Shown here: piece by piece, positions 21,361 to 30,907 of the stretch
How the letters are laid out: every line of letters starts with the position of its first letter
How positions within the stretch are numbered: position 1 is the first letter of the stretch
Source: Actinomycetes bacterium
GTDB lineage: Bacteria; Actinomycetota; Acidimicrobiia; Acidimicrobiales; Palsa-688
Assembly (NCBI GenBank): GCA_021811865.1
Contig: JAKAQB010000034.1
Location: 1-35,834 of the forward strand
Reading direction: 5' to 3'
DNA: 35,834 nucleotides
Made by a program: the position numbers and the translations under genes
Notes under the pieces: generated by a model
The model's input: only the letters and a program-made list of their open reading frames with translations
What the model was told of the DNA's origin: nothing
The model's database searches: none

Positions 21361-24300
21361 CGCACGCCACGGTCGAACAGGTCGGAGATGTCGACCACCA
21401 ACTGCGGCGGGGGCGCCCAGGTGAAGACACCGCACGGATGCCCGTCGACCACGGGTGTGCCAGGACCGACCATCCCTCGGAGGAAGAGGTACAGCGCTCC
21501 GCCGAGGTGGCGGTACGGGTCGTAGGAGGCCAGGCGCCACCGCAGGTAGCGGTGCAGGGCGACAAGGTACAGGAGTGCCTGCAGCGGGTAGTGCTGGCGC
21601 TGCATCTCGGCGTCGAGCGCGCAACGACGGTAGTGCCAGGGTGTGAGCGTCTCGTCCGCCGTGGCAAGCCAGTTGGTCTTGTAGTCGGCGACGAACCAGA
21701 GCTGCGTGCCGTCCGCCATCCGGCGGCGGAGCACCAGGTCGAGGCTGCCCGTCAGGTATCCCCGCAGCGTGGCGGCCAGTAGCGGGTCAGCGAGCCGCCG
21801 GTCATAACCCTGCAGCACCTCGCCGTCGGGCAGGTGTCGCCGGAGGACCCGGGCGACGTCCCCCGTGCGAATCACCCCGTGCGGGCGGTCGCCTCCCGCC
21901 ATGGGCAGCTCGAAGGCCAGCTCGTCCAGGCGGTCCGCCCGCTGCACGTCCCGGAGCGCCGAAACCCCCAGGGCGCCCCCGAGCGGCGTGGCCAGTGCCG
22001 CTGCCAGCCCGGTGGCGAGGGCAGACGGGTCGCCGCCGACGAGGCCGCCCGGGTCGGCACGGGCTGCCTCGCGGGTGAAGGCGGCCTGCAGGTCGGGCTC
22101 GCCGAAGTCCACCGCTTCCAAGAGCCGGTGCACGAGGGTGCCCACCTCCCGACCTCGCGGCACGCCCGCCAGGGGGCAGGCGGGCCCTTCCCCGGGAGGG
22201 GAGGCCACCGCCTCCTCCCGACCAGCCAAGTAGCGGGCCGTCCCCAAACCGCCGGCCGGCTCGTCGCCGACCCCCGGATCCTCCGGTTCGCTGCCGACCC
22301 TGGCGTCGTGGGCCGCCGACACGATGCTGCTGTACGAGGCGCGCCGCCAGTCGGCATCGAGCTCACGACTCCACGGAGCGACGGCCAGCTCCGCGACGGT
22401 CGACGGGACGCCCTGGACGCTTCCCGCGCCGGACGACGACGGCACCGAGCCGAGGAGCCGGGAGCCGTTCGGGCCGGCGGTCTCGACGACCAGCAGGCCC
22501 GGTGCTCTCGCCGCCAGGCGCTCGAGGGCGGAGCGGATCCGCCGCTCGTCGGGTTCGCCACTCGGCCCGAGACCGACCTCGCCGTCAGCGGCGCGAGCGA
22601 CGAGGAGCCGCCCGAGCGGCGAGGTGCGGCAGCCGTGGGCACGGGCCCACCACAACACCACCTGGTGGCGCGCCCGCGTCAACGCCACGTAGAGGATGCG
22701 GAGGTCTTCTCCCCGTTGCTCGACGAGGGCAGCCATCAGATGCCGCCGGTATTCCGCCCAGCGGTCGCGGTCGGGCGCGCCGACGTCGAGGAACCGTTGC
22801 TCGGGACGCCCCCCGCTGCCGGCACCGTCTCCAGACGAGGCGCTGGAGGGGTCGTGGAACAGCACCGGCGCCTGGGCGCGCTCTCCCCCGCCGCCGGGAT
22901 CCCAGAGGTAGGGACAGTGAACGATGCCGAACTCCAATCCCTTGGCCCGGTGCACGGTGAGGACCTGCACGGCATCGGCGTCGGAGTCGAGGCGACGGCT
23001 CCGCTCCTCCGGCTGGATGCGGTCGTCATCGGCGTCGGCGAGGCGTGCCGCGAGCCAGCCTCGCAGCGCCGGGCCGCCCAACTGGGAGCGCACGGACTCG
23101 GCATGCAAGAGCTCGGCAACGTGCTGCAGGTCCGTGAGCATGCGCTCGCCACCTTCCACAGCGAGGAGCCGCGCCGGCAACTGCTCCTCGGCGATGACCG
23201 CCCGGTGGAGGGCCGCAACGCCCCGGTTGGCAAGGACGACAGCCCAACGATGGGCGCGGTCGTGGACGTCCTCCCACCGCCGCTCGTCGGCGGTGGCCAC
23301 CTCCCGAGCTGTCATCCCGACGAACGACGACAAACCCAGCGCGACGATGCGGGACCGCACCGCCGGCTCCTGGGCGGCGTCGAGCAGGCGTAGCCAGTCA
23401 CGCGCCGCCTCCGTGGCGAACACGTTCTCGAGGCCGGCGACCACGGCCGGGACGCGTGCGGACCGGAGGGCGTCGCGGACGTGCAGGGCCTGCTGGTTCG
23501 TGCGGGTGAGCACGGCGACGTCACGGGCTTCGACAGCCCGGCGCCGGCCACGCTCCACGATGGTCGCCGCCGAGCCCAGGAGCGCCGCCACGTCCCCGGC
23601 GACGTCGCGGGCGATCCACTCGACCGCCGACGACTTCTCGTGCAGTTGCTTGGCGTCCGTCTTGCGGATGTCCGGCGCGCGGTCCGGGACGACCCGAACC
23701 CGGACCGGGGCAGGATGAGCTGCGCCTTCCAGGGTTGGGAGCCGGCGCTCCGGCGGCGCACTCACCGGTCGGAAGGGGATCTCCCGGTGGCCGAGCAGGG
23801 TCGGGCTCAACAGCGCGGCGGTGGCGTCGAGGAGGGGCTGGTCCGACCGCCAGTTGGTATCGAGGCTGAGGCGTTGCGCGTCCCGGTTGGCCGCCAGGTA
23901 GGCGTACACGTCCGCGCCCCGGAAGGCGTAGATCGCCTGCTTGGGGTCACCGATGAGCACCAGCGTCGCGGCGGACTCGCCAAACGCCTGCTGCAGGACG
24001 CGCCACTGCACCGGGTCGGTGTCCTGGAACTCGTCGACCAGGACCACCCGGTATCGGCACCGGAGCCGGTCGCACGCCGCCGGGCCGCGCTCGTGGTGCT
24101 CGAGGGTGCGCGAGAGCCGCTCGAGGAGCTGGTCGTAGGTGAGGAGGTTCTCCTCCTGCAGCCGGCGCAGCACCTCCACCCGTGCCCTCGACGCCAAGCG
24201 GCTCAGCAGGGCTCCGTCGGTTGGCGCCGGGACGACCTCGGCATCGGGGTTGGCAACGGCGGCCCGTGCCGCCGCCCGAGCGGCACTGAGCCCGAACCCC

Positions 24301-24887
24301 GGCCGGCCGTGCAGCCGGGCATGGCGGAGGTAGAGGTCGGAGACGACCTCGTCGACGAGGTCCGTGGGATCCTCGAGCAGGGTCGCCCCGACGTCCACGT
24401 CGCCGGCCGACCCGAGGCCGCTCAGTACGAGCTGGCAGAACCCGTGCGTGGTCGTGATCGTCACCGCGTCGAACCCGGCCAGGGCGTCGGCGAGTCGCTG
24501 GTGGCGCACGGCGACCTCGCCGGCGGGGCCGGAGAGGAGCTGGGCGACGAGCTCGTCGCCACGACCCGCGACTCCCTGGGCGACGGGGACGTCGCCGGCG
24601 GTGCCGGCGCCCGGGCACCCGGCGGCGAGCGCCTGCCCGAGGGTGGCCTCCGCAGTGGACACCCGCTGGCGGATCCGCTCGCGCAGCTCGCCGGTTGCCA
24701 TGCGGGTGAAGGTCACAGCGAGGAGATGGTCGGGGTCGAGGCCTTCGGCGAGGAAGCGGGTCACCAAGCCGGCGAGCGTCGCCGTCTTGCCGGTGCCGGC
24801 GCTCGCCTCGATCACAGTCGTGCCCGGTCCCGGCAGGGGGTCGGAGAAGGAGAAGGGCCGGGTGGCAGCGGTTGGGGCGTCTGCCAT
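21357..24887 (-). CDS. recB: Exodeoxyribonuclease V beta subunit RecB
   Basis: 1176 residues, the normal RecB size, from ATG 24887, 4 bases after the recC stop. UvrD-type helicase: Walker A TVIEASAGTGKTATLAGLVT at 24-43, LLAVTFTRMATGELRERI, Walker B RVVLVDEFQDTDPVQWRVLQ, GDPKQAIYAFRGADVYAYLA, VLTVHRAKGLEFGIVHCPYL and LYVALTRARHQVVLWW. The C-terminal PD-(D/E)XK nuclease keeps LTGSLDLVLRR, VADYKTNWLA near 1065 and HYPLQALLYLVALHRYLRWR. It supplies the 3'-5' motor and the single nuclease of RecBCD, resecting broken ends and loading RecA. Upstream extension of the open frame into recC is a shadow. Confidence 0.95.
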   Translation of the reverse strand: MADAPTAATRPFSFSDPLPGPGTTVIEASAGTGKTATLAGLVTRFLAEGLDPDHLLAVTFTRMATGELRERIRQRVSTAEATLGQALAAGCPGAGTAGDVPVAQGVAGRGDELVAQLLSGPAGEVAVRHQRLADALAGFDAVTITTTHGFCQLVLSGLGSAGDVDVGATLLEDPTDLVDEVVSDLYLRHARLHGRPGFGLSAARAAARAAVANPDAEVVPAPTDGALLSRLASRARVEVLRRLQEENLLTYDQLLERLSRTLEHHERGPAACDRLRCRYRVVLVDEFQDTDPVQWRVLQQAFGESAATLVLIGDPKQAIYAFRGADVYAYLAANRDAQRLSLDTNWRSDQPLLDATAALLSPTLLGHREIPFRPVSAPPERRLPTLEGAAHPAPVRVRVVPDRAPDIRKTDAKQLHEKSSAVEWIARDVAGDVAALLGSAATIVERGRRRAVEARDVAVLTRTNQQALHVRDALRSARVPAVVAGLENVFATEAARDWLRLLDAAQEPAVRSRIVALGLSSFVGMTAREVATADERRWEDVHDRAHRWAVVLANRGVAALHRAVIAEEQLPARLLAVEGGERMLTDLQHVAELLHAESVRSQLGGPALRGWLAARLADADDDRIQPEERSRRLDSDADAVQVLTVHRAKGLEFGIVHCPYLWDPGGGGERAQAPVLFHDPSSASSGDGAGSGGRPEQRFLDVGAPDRDRWAEYRRHLMAALVEQRGEDLRILYVALTRARHQVVLWWARAHGCRTSPLGRLLVARAADGEVGLGPSGEPDERRIRSALERLAARAPGLLVVETAGPNGSRLLGSVPSSSGAGSVQGVPSTVAELAVAPWSRELDADWRRASYSSIVSAAHDARVGSEPEDPGVGDEPAGGLGTARYLAGREEAVASPPGEGPACPLAGVPRGREVGTLVHRLLEAVDFGEPDLQAAFTREAARADPGGLVGGDPSALATGLAAALATPLGGALGVSALRDVQRADRLDELAFELPMAGGDRPHGVIRTGDVARVLRRHLPDGEVLQGYDRRLADPLLAATLRGYLTGSLDLVLRRRMADGTQLWFVADYKTNWLATADETLTPWHYRRCALDAEMQRQHYPLQALLYLVALHRYLRWRLASYDPYRHLGGALYLFLRGMVGPGTPVVDGHPCGVFTWAPPPQLVVDISDLFDRGVR

Positions 24888-24891
24888 CGTC

Positions 24892-27800
24892 TCAGCCGCC
24901 CACCGCCAGGTGGCCGACGTCGCCGCAGACCTCCGCAGCGAGGACGTCGTCCCACAACCGGCGTGCCAGGCAGCCGAACCTCGTCGGCTCGCCAGCCCAG
25001 GCCCCACCGCGCTCGTGCTCCGGCGGCACCTCGCCCAAGCGGTCGCGCAAGCGAGGGTGCGCCCCCCAGACGCGGTGGTGTTCGGGGTCGTCCTGCTCGC
25101 CGGCGAAACCTCGGCTGCCCTTCCAGCACTCCTCCGCTGCGCGCAGGGCGTCGTCGGCGCCTGCTCCGAGATGCCGGGCCGCCGCCCACGCCGCCGAGGT
25201 CGCGCAGAACAGGGGCAGCGGTTCCCGCATGCCGTGGTCACGCAACTCGACGAGGGCACGCAACGAGTGAAGCGCCGCAACCTGGTGCGCGTCGGCGTCG
25301 ACGGCCAGCGGTCGCAGCACTGCCATCGACGGAGGTCTGTGGGACGTGGGGCCGCGACCGATCGTGATGGCGCACACGCCACGATCGGGCCGCGCCGCCG
25401 ACAGAGCGAGGAACCTCACCCACGCCGCCAGGCGGTGCTTCGGGGCGAGCCGGGAGTAGCTGCAGGCCAGGATGGCGCCGCCGCGCAGGTTCGGCACCGT
25501 GCCGATCAGCGAACGGCCGCCAGGCAGGACGACGTGGACTTCCGATGATTGCCCCGGGAAGGGGAGGCCGAGTGCTGCCACCCCGTCGAGCAGGGCTTGG
25601 ACCAGAGGGCGTACCACGTCGAGGACCTCGTCCGCGAGCCGACCGGGCGGCAGGAGGCCCCGTCCCCGCTCGACCGCTTCCGCCACCGGGAGAGGCACGC
25701 CGGCGAGGCAGGCGTCGAGCATGCGGTTGCCGACACCCCACCGCTCGAGCGGATCGAGCTCGATGGGCAGCGTGTCGAGCAGGCCGGACTCACGCTCGCC
25801 GGCGAACAGGCCGAGTCGGGTGCGCAGGAAGGACCGCACCGGGTGCTCGACGAAGCGGATCAGGTCCTCGAGCTGGACGACGGGCTCGTCCAGCGCCGGC
25901 AGGCGGCCGTCCAACCAGGCGGGAGGAGCGCAGCGCTTCGTCGATGAGGCCGCTCCGGCCAGGTCGACCCGATCGAAGCCCCACAGCCGGCCTGCCAGCC
26001 ACCCATGCCCGGCAGGAGCGAGGCCACCGGGCCGGAAGTTGCGCTGGTCGAAGGCCTGCAAAGGGTGCTGCACGACCAGCGCGTCGCGCGCCCGCCGGCC
26101 ATCGGCCGCCCGGAAGGTGGCGTCGAGGACGTCGAGCAGCTCGGCAACGGGCACGGCGGGAGCCAGCGGCCTATTGGTCCGCTCGTCGCGACCGGCGTAG
26201 GTGATCACCAGGTGGTCGGTCGCCGAGAGCACGGCGTCGAGGAGCAGCTGGCGGTCCTCGGACCGTGGGTCGCGGTCGCCGACCAGGGGCCGGGCAGCAA
26301 GGAGGTCGTCCCCGTCCGACTGCGGGCGGCGCGGGAACGCACCGTCGTCGAGCCCGAGCAGCACGACGACGCGGTGGGGCACCGACCGCATCGGGACGAG
26401 GGTGCAGATGGTCAGGTCGCCGGTGCGGAAGTTGGCGCGTGTCGGCCGGCCCTGCAGGCGGGAGCCCAGGAGGGCCCGGACCTCGGCCAGGCCGACGACT
26501 CCGCCGGCCCCCCCCGCACCCGAGCCCTCCGCACCCGACGCCTCCTCCAGCACCTCGGCGGTGACGCGCCGGAGCTGGTCGTGCTGCCACTCCTCGCCGT
26601 TCGCTGCAACCGCCAGCGCCTCCGTCCCGGCGAGCACGGCGTCGGCCCACTCCCTGACGGTCTGGGGTCCGCTGAGGGCGGTGAGCGCCGCCCCCAGGCG
26701 GGAGACGAGCTCGGCGACCCGACCGACGAGCTCGACGTCACCGCTCGGCACGTCGTCGTAAGGGACGGTGCCCTCGTAGACGCAGCCGTCCTCCCCGCTC
26801 ATCGCCACGCCGAGCAGGAGCCGGTCGAGCCCGGCGGACCAGGTGTTGGCCTCGACGCCGCCGAGCCGCCACCGCTCGCGGTGGGTGCGGTCGAGCCCCC
26901 ACCGCACGCCGGTGCCCACCACCCACTCCTCGAAGGTTGCCAGGTCGTCGCGGTCGAGCTGGAAGCGCCGCGCGACGGGGGGCCTGCCCGCCAGGTCCAC
27001 CACGTCCGACGCCGTGACCCGCCCGTCGGCGAGCTCGAGCAGCTGCGCCGCCGTGGCGAGCAGCGGGTTGGTCTGCCGCAGCGAACGGTCGGCGAGCCGC
27101 ACGCGCAGCCTCGGCATGCCGGCCACGCTTCCCTCGGTGCCGCCGCCCGCCGGGCCACGCCCCGGGTCCTCGGCGCCAAAGGTGGCATGCACGAGCGGAG
27201 CGAAGCTCTCGATGTCCGGGCACATGACGATGACGTCGCGGGGTTCGAGGGTGGGGTCGCCGGCGAGCAGGTGCAACACGGCGTCCCGGACGACCTCCAC
27301 CTGCCTGCCCCGACCATGGCAGGCGTGGACCTGCAGGGAGTTGTCCGTCGCCAGCAGCGGCGCGCGCTCCTCCGAGCCCGGTCCGGGCGGTCGGCGGTCG
27401 CCCCGGATGTCGCTCTGCAGCCGTCGCAGCACGGTGGGCGGGGCCTCGCGCCCGTCGGCGTCGACCGGGCGGTGCTCGCCGTCGACGACCCCGTGGGAGG
27501 CCAGCACGAGTTGCATCTCGCGGGCGTCACGACCCCAGCTGCGCAGCAGCGGGTGGGAGGGCAGGCGGGCCGTCGGGTCCGAGGCGCGCGCCCAGCCCTT
27601 CGCCACGCCGTCGCCGACCTCTCCAGCGATCCGCTGCCACAACACGCCCGAGGGGTGCAGCAGGAACAGGTGGACCTCCCGGCCGGCCGCGACGGCCTGC
27701 AGGACCTCCAGATGGCTCGCTGGGAGCCGGGTCAGACCGAACAGGGCGACCCTCTCGGGCAGGTCGAGCAGCGCCGGCTCAGCGGTCAACCTGGCCGCCG

Positions 27801-28425
27801 CCAGGGCGAAGCGCTCCGCCGGGCTCGGGACGCCCATGCGTTGGCGCAGCAGCCGCCACAGGTGGGCCTGCCAGATCACCGTCGGATCGCCGGCGTCGTC
27901 GCCGCCTGCTGACCCGCTGGCTTCGAGCCAGCCGCGCACCATGGCGGGACGGTGCACGGCGTACTGGTCGAAGAGGTCGGCGAGGTGTCGGAGGGCGGCG
28001 TAGCGCCGCAACTGCGGGCCGTCGCCCGGGCGGGGCTCGGGAGTGGTCGCCCGCAGGTGGGCGACCAGCGGCTCGAGCACCGGATCGTCTCGGTGCTCGT
28101 CCACCACACCCAGGAGCGGCCACACAGCCCGCTCCGGGCGCCAGGGATCCGTGTCCGGCCGGAGCCCGCACGCAGCGGCCGTCGCCTCCCCGACGAGCGT
28201 GCCGGGGAACGGGAACCGCACGTTCGCGCACACCCCTCCCGCCCCTGCCGCACCGCCGGGCGTCCCGAGCCGGTGCGACAGCCTCTGGCTGAGCCACCGC
28301 TCGACGCCCCGGGTGGGCACGGCGATCACCTCCGGGGTGATGGGGTCGGAGGGCGGGACCGAGAGGATGTCGCCGAGCGCGTCGGCGAGGCGGTCCGCCC
28401 GCTCCGATCTGTGCACGACCAGCAC
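24892..28425 (-). CDS. recC: Exodeoxyribonuclease V gamma subunit RecC
   Basis: 1177 residues from GTG 28425, with GGAGG 7 bases upstream. RecC features: VPTRGVERWLSQRLSHRLG near 38-56, VCANVRFPFPGTLVGEA, LRRYAALRHLADLFDQYAVH near 143-162, HACHGRGRQVEVVRDAVLHL, RDVIVMCPDIESFAPLVHAT, and VVLLGLDDGAFPRRPQSDGD. The helicase motifs are degenerate, as expected: RecC reads Chi-type sites and holds the subunits together. First gene of recC–recB–recD. A 15-bp duplication lies in a Gly/Ala-rich linker. Confidence 0.94.
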   Translation of the reverse strand: MLVVHRSERADRLADALGDILSVPPSDPITPEVIAVPTRGVERWLSQRLSHRLGTPGGAAGAGGVCANVRFPFPGTLVGEATAAACGLRPDTDPWRPERAVWPLLGVVDEHRDDPVLEPLVAHLRATTPEPRPGDGPQLRRYAALRHLADLFDQYAVHRPAMVRGWLEASGSAGGDDAGDPTVIWQAHLWRLLRQRMGVPSPAERFALAAARLTAEPALLDLPERVALFGLTRLPASHLEVLQAVAAGREVHLFLLHPSGVLWQRIAGEVGDGVAKGWARASDPTARLPSHPLLRSWGRDAREMQLVLASHGVVDGEHRPVDADGREAPPTVLRRLQSDIRGDRRPPGPGSEERAPLLATDNSLQVHACHGRGRQVEVVRDAVLHLLAGDPTLEPRDVIVMCPDIESFAPLVHATFGAEDPGRGPAGGGTEGSVAGMPRLRVRLADRSLRQTNPLLATAAQLLELADGRVTASDVVDLAGRPPVARRFQLDRDDLATFEEWVVGTGVRWGLDRTHRERWRLGGVEANTWSAGLDRLLLGVAMSGEDGCVYEGTVPYDDVPSGDVELVGRVAELVSRLGAALTALSGPQTVREWADAVLAGTEALAVAANGEEWQHDQLRRVTAEVLEEASGAEGSGAGGAGGVVGLAEVRALLGSRLQGRPTRANFRTGDLTICTLVPMRSVPHRVVVLLGLDDGAFPRRPQSDGDDLLAARPLVGDRDPRSEDRQLLLDAVLSATDHLVITYAGRDERTNRPLAPAVPVAELLDVLDATFRAADGRRARDALVVQHPLQAFDQRNFRPGGLAPAGHGWLAGRLWGFDRVDLAGAASSTKRCAPPAWLDGRLPALDEPVVQLEDLIRFVEHPVRSFLRTRLGLFAGERESGLLDTLPIELDPLERWGVGNRMLDACLAGVPLPVAEAVERGRGLLPPGRLADEVLDVVRPLVQALLDGVAALGLPFPGQSSEVHVVLPGGRSLIGTVPNLRGGAILACSYSRLAPKHRLAAWVRFLALSAARPDRGVCAITIGRGPTSHRPPSMAVLRPLAVDADAHQVAALHSLRALVELRDHGMREPLPLFCATSAAWAAARHLGAGADDALRAAEECWKGSRGFAGEQDDPEHHRVWGAHPRLRDRLGEVPPEHERGGAWAGEPTRFGCLARRLWDDVLAAEVCGDVGHLAVGG
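26514..26543 (-). repeat. 15-bp tandem duplication in recC
   Basis: CCGCACCCGAGCCCT (26514-26528) and a copy with two differences (26529-26543), encoding EASGA/EGSGA in a Gly/Ala linker. Confidence 0.65.
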
Positions 28426-28561
28426 CTGCCGACCTCCTCCCCCAAGGGACAGTATCCCGGGCCACTGACCGTGCCCCTTCCGTCGCTACCGTCTCATGAA
28501 GGAGAAAGACGCCGCCGTCCCCGCCTCACGCCGGCTGCCAGCGGGCTCGACCCGGGGGAAG

Positions 28562-29737
28562 CTATCCCGAGCCGCCGAGCGCGGGGACGATGTTCTCCAG
28601 GAGGTACTCCAGCTGCTCGGTGGTGAAGGCCCCGGGGTGGCGGACGACGACGTTTCCGTGGGGGTCGAGGATGAGGGTGAAGGGGAGGCCGGTGATGCGT
28701 TCGGCTCCGGCCGCTGTCCCGTTGCTGTCCGAGACCAGCGGGTAGGTCACTCCGGCCCTCGCCGCCATTGCCCGTCCGGCAGCGGCCCGGTCGGCGACGT
28801 CGACACCCACGAAGGCCACCCTCCCTCCGGCCCATCGGTGCACCGCCTCGAGGTGCGGCAGCTCGCTGCGGCAGGCAGTGCAGGTGGACGAGTAGAAGTT
28901 GACGACGGTGTAGCGGCCCCGCTCGGCGTTCAACGAGAACCGGCCGGACCCGTCGAGGAGATAGGGAAGGCTGAAGGCGGGGGCTTTCGTCGTGGCCGTC
29001 GCTTCGGGACCGGTGGCATGGACTCGTCCCGGCAACAGGTCGGCGGCGACCTGGGCGATGCCGTGAGCGAACTGCGCCGTGTTGGCGGCCGCCGTCCCGA
29101 ACTCGCCGATCGCCCGCTCCCGGCCGCCGGGACCGACGAAGAACATCTCCGCTCCGTGCACGACCGTCCTCGTCTTGGCGTTCAACCCGACGTAGACGCC
29201 GTACTCCTTCCACACCTGCCGCAGCGTTGCCGGGCTGGCGGTGCCGAAGTACCAGTTGGGCTGGCCGCCGAGGCCGTGGGCGTCGCTCCACGCCCGCACC
29301 TGGGCGACCTGCGGGTGGAACGGGTTGACGTTGACAGACAACCACACGACGTCCTTGGCGGCCCGCCCGAGGTCGTGGTTGGCGGCGACGATGTCGTTGG
29401 CCAGGAACGTGCAGAGGTCGCTGCACTCGTCGTCGTTGAAGGAGATCACGACGGCCTTGCCCCGGAACTCCGCCGGCGACACGAGCCGGCCGTGCTGGTC
29501 GGTCAGGTGGAACTGCCCCGCCGCCGGCGCCTGCCCGTGGAGCACCGACAGGGACAGCATCAGGCTCGTCGGGGCGTTGACACCCGGCACGAGGTTGGGG
29601 TTCGCCAACGGCTGGCCGGCGGCGCTGCTGGCGCTGCCGCCGGTGCCCAACCCAGCGAACAGCACGACCGCCAGCAGGCCGGCGGCAACGAGCCCGGCGC
29701 CCAGGTACCACAGAGGATTGGCGCCGGACCGCTTCAC
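28562..29737 (-). CDS. Membrane-anchored SCO1–TlpA thioredoxin-fold fusion
   Basis: 391 residues from GTG 29737. An N-terminal membrane helix (WYLGAGLVAAGLLAVVLFAG, 10-29) anchors two extracytoplasmic thioredoxin-fold domains. Domain 1 (about 70-235) is SCO1/SenC-like: FRGKAVVISFNDDECSDLC with Cys105-x3-Cys109, and VVHGAEMFFVGP with His194, together the copper-binding Cys2His set. Domain 2 (about 250-390) is TlpA/ResA-like: RYTVVNFYSSTCTACRSELP with Cys286-x2-Cys289, and GLPFTLILDPHGNVV with the cis-Pro. SCO proteins help insert Cu into cytochrome oxidase; TlpA domains reduce such sites. One chain may therefore reduce and metallate. It lies 84 bp downstream of tRNA-Tyr. TAGCGT 9 bases before the GTG suggests a nearly leaderless mRNA. 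Confidence 0.88.
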   Translation of the reverse strand: MKRSGANPLWYLGAGLVAAGLLAVVLFAGLGTGGSASSAAGQPLANPNLVPGVNAPTSLMLSLSVLHGQAPAAGQFHLTDQHGRLVSPAEFRGKAVVISFNDDECSDLCTFLANDIVAANHDLGRAAKDVVWLSVNVNPFHPQVAQVRAWSDAHGLGGQPNWYFGTASPATLRQVWKEYGVYVGLNAKTRTVVHGAEMFFVGPGGRERAIGEFGTAAANTAQFAHGIAQVAADLLPGRVHATGPEATATTKAPAFSLPYLLDGSGRFSLNAERGRYTVVNFYSSTCTACRSELPHLEAVHRWAGGRVAFVGVDVADRAAAGRAMAARAGVTYPLVSDSNGTAAGAERITGLPFTLILDPHGNVVVRHPGAFTTEQLEYLLENIVPALGGSG

Positions 29738-29821
29738 GACACGACAACGCTACGACCAGCGGCGGGCGGCGGCCAAGTCACCCGCCGGGCGGGGCGGTCC
29801 CGCTGAGAGCTGGATGCGAAC

Positions 29822-29906
<85 letters not shown>

Positions 29907-29917
29907 AGGCAACCCCG

Positions 29918-29923
29918 AGGATA
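29918..29923 (-). promoter_or_regulatory. -10 box (TATCCT) of tRNA-Tyr
   Basis: TATCCT lies 11 bases before the tRNA-Tyr 5' end inside GCTATCCTCG, identical to the tRNA-Trp promoter core. A TTGGCC 19 bases further upstream (29943-29948) could be the -35. Confidence 0.5.
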
Positions 29924-30016
29924 GCGGCCCGGCGCGGCGGCCGGCCAACCACCAGGATGTGGCTTCCCGGACGTGCGCTCGGTAGGTTGTCCCGGCGTCT
30001 GCAGCGGGAGTTGGCG

Positions 30017-30907
30017 ATGGCGGTCGATCTGGGAGTGGAGCAGCCGAGGAGGGCCGCCCCTCGCGCCTTGCATCCGCCTGCTCGCCTCCGGCGCCCCTTC
30101 TCCGCCGGCGTTGCCTGGCTGGCCAGGCGGCACAGCCTGCCCGTCGAGCTGGGCCTCGTCACCATCCTCTACGCCGCCTACGACACGAGCCGGGGCGCAG
30201 CCATGAGCGGGGTGGGCGCGGCGGTCGCGCACGCCCGCGACCTGTACGCGATCGAGCGCTCTCTCGGGGTGGCGATCGAGCCGGCGGTGCAGCGAGCGGC
30301 GCTGCGGGTGCCGGGGCTGACGGTGGTGTTCGGGGTCAGCTACATGGTGCTGCACCTCCTCGCCACCGGCGCCATGCTCCTGTGGCTGCACCGCACCCGA
30401 GCCGAGGCGTACGTCCGGATGCGGCTCGCTCTTCTCGCGGCCAGCGTGCTCAGCCTCGTGGGATTCGTCGTATGGCCAACGGCCCCGCCCCGCCTGGCCG
30501 GCCTCGGCATCGTCGGCACGCTCTCGCAGGCGGGCGTCGCGATGAACTCCCCGACGCTCACGGTCTTGTACAACCCCTACGCCGCCTTCCCGAGCCTCCA
30601 CATGGCGTACGCCGCGCTCACGGGATACGCCTTGTGGCGCTACGCCCGCCGGCGTTGGGTGCGCGCCGCCGGCGTCGCCCTCCCGGCGTGGGTGGTCGTC
30701 GAGGTGGTGGCGACCGGCAACCACTTCCTGCTCGACGTGGCCGCCGGGCTGGCAGTGTCGGCCGTCGGGCTGGTGCTGGCTCACGCCGTCGTCACCGCAA
30801 GCCGGCGAACAAGTCGTCCTCGGGCAACGCCGCACCCGTCCGATCCGACGCCCTCACGAACCACTCCCGGTGGAAGATCCGACCGTACAGCTCGGGACCC
30901 AGTCTGA
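30017..30907 (+). CDS. PAP2-superfamily membrane phosphatase/transferase
   Basis: 296 residues from ATG 30017, chosen because GGGAG lies 6-7 bases upstream; an ATG at 29957 would add 20 residues. Several hydrophobic helices, then the phosphatase motifs FPSLHMAYA (about 191-199, with the catalytic His195) and ATGNHFLLDVAAG (232-244, nucleophile-site His236). This pattern matches the PAP2_3/inositol-phosphorylceramide-synthase-like group, which dephosphorylates or transfers lipid phosphates at the outer face of the membrane; the first Lys/Arg motif is degenerate. Substrate unknown. The last ~38 residues are polar and overlap the 3' end of the convergent Mca gene by 116 bp. Confidence 0.87.
   Translation: MAVDLGVEQPRRAAPRALHPPARLRRPFSAGVAWLARRHSLPVELGLVTILYAAYDTSRGAAMSGVGAAVAHARDLYAIERSLGVAIEPAVQRAALRVPGLTVVFGVSYMVLHLLATGAMLLWLHRTRAEAYVRMRLALLAASVLSLVGFVVWPTAPPRLAGLGIVGTLSQAGVAMNSPTLTVLYNPYAAFPSLHMAYAALTGYALWRYARRRWVRAAGVALPAWVVVEVVATGNHFLLDVAAGLAVSAVGLVLAHAVVTASRRTSRPRATPHPSDPTPSRTTPGGRSDRTARDPV

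Noticed and set aside
19531..21525. 664-codon plus-strand open frame opposite recD
   Set aside because: Composition is Gly/Arg/His/Asp-rich with no motif; it mirrors recD codon bias, as expected in GC-rich DNA.
26005..27912. 635-codon plus-strand open frame opposite recC
   Set aside because: No recognisable domain, and recC on the other strand is complete and well supported.
28496..28561. ATG with a TACCGT box 3 bases upstream as a leaderless plus-strand gene
   Set aside because: Spacing is too short and the frame runs antisense to the SCO–TlpA gene without similarity.
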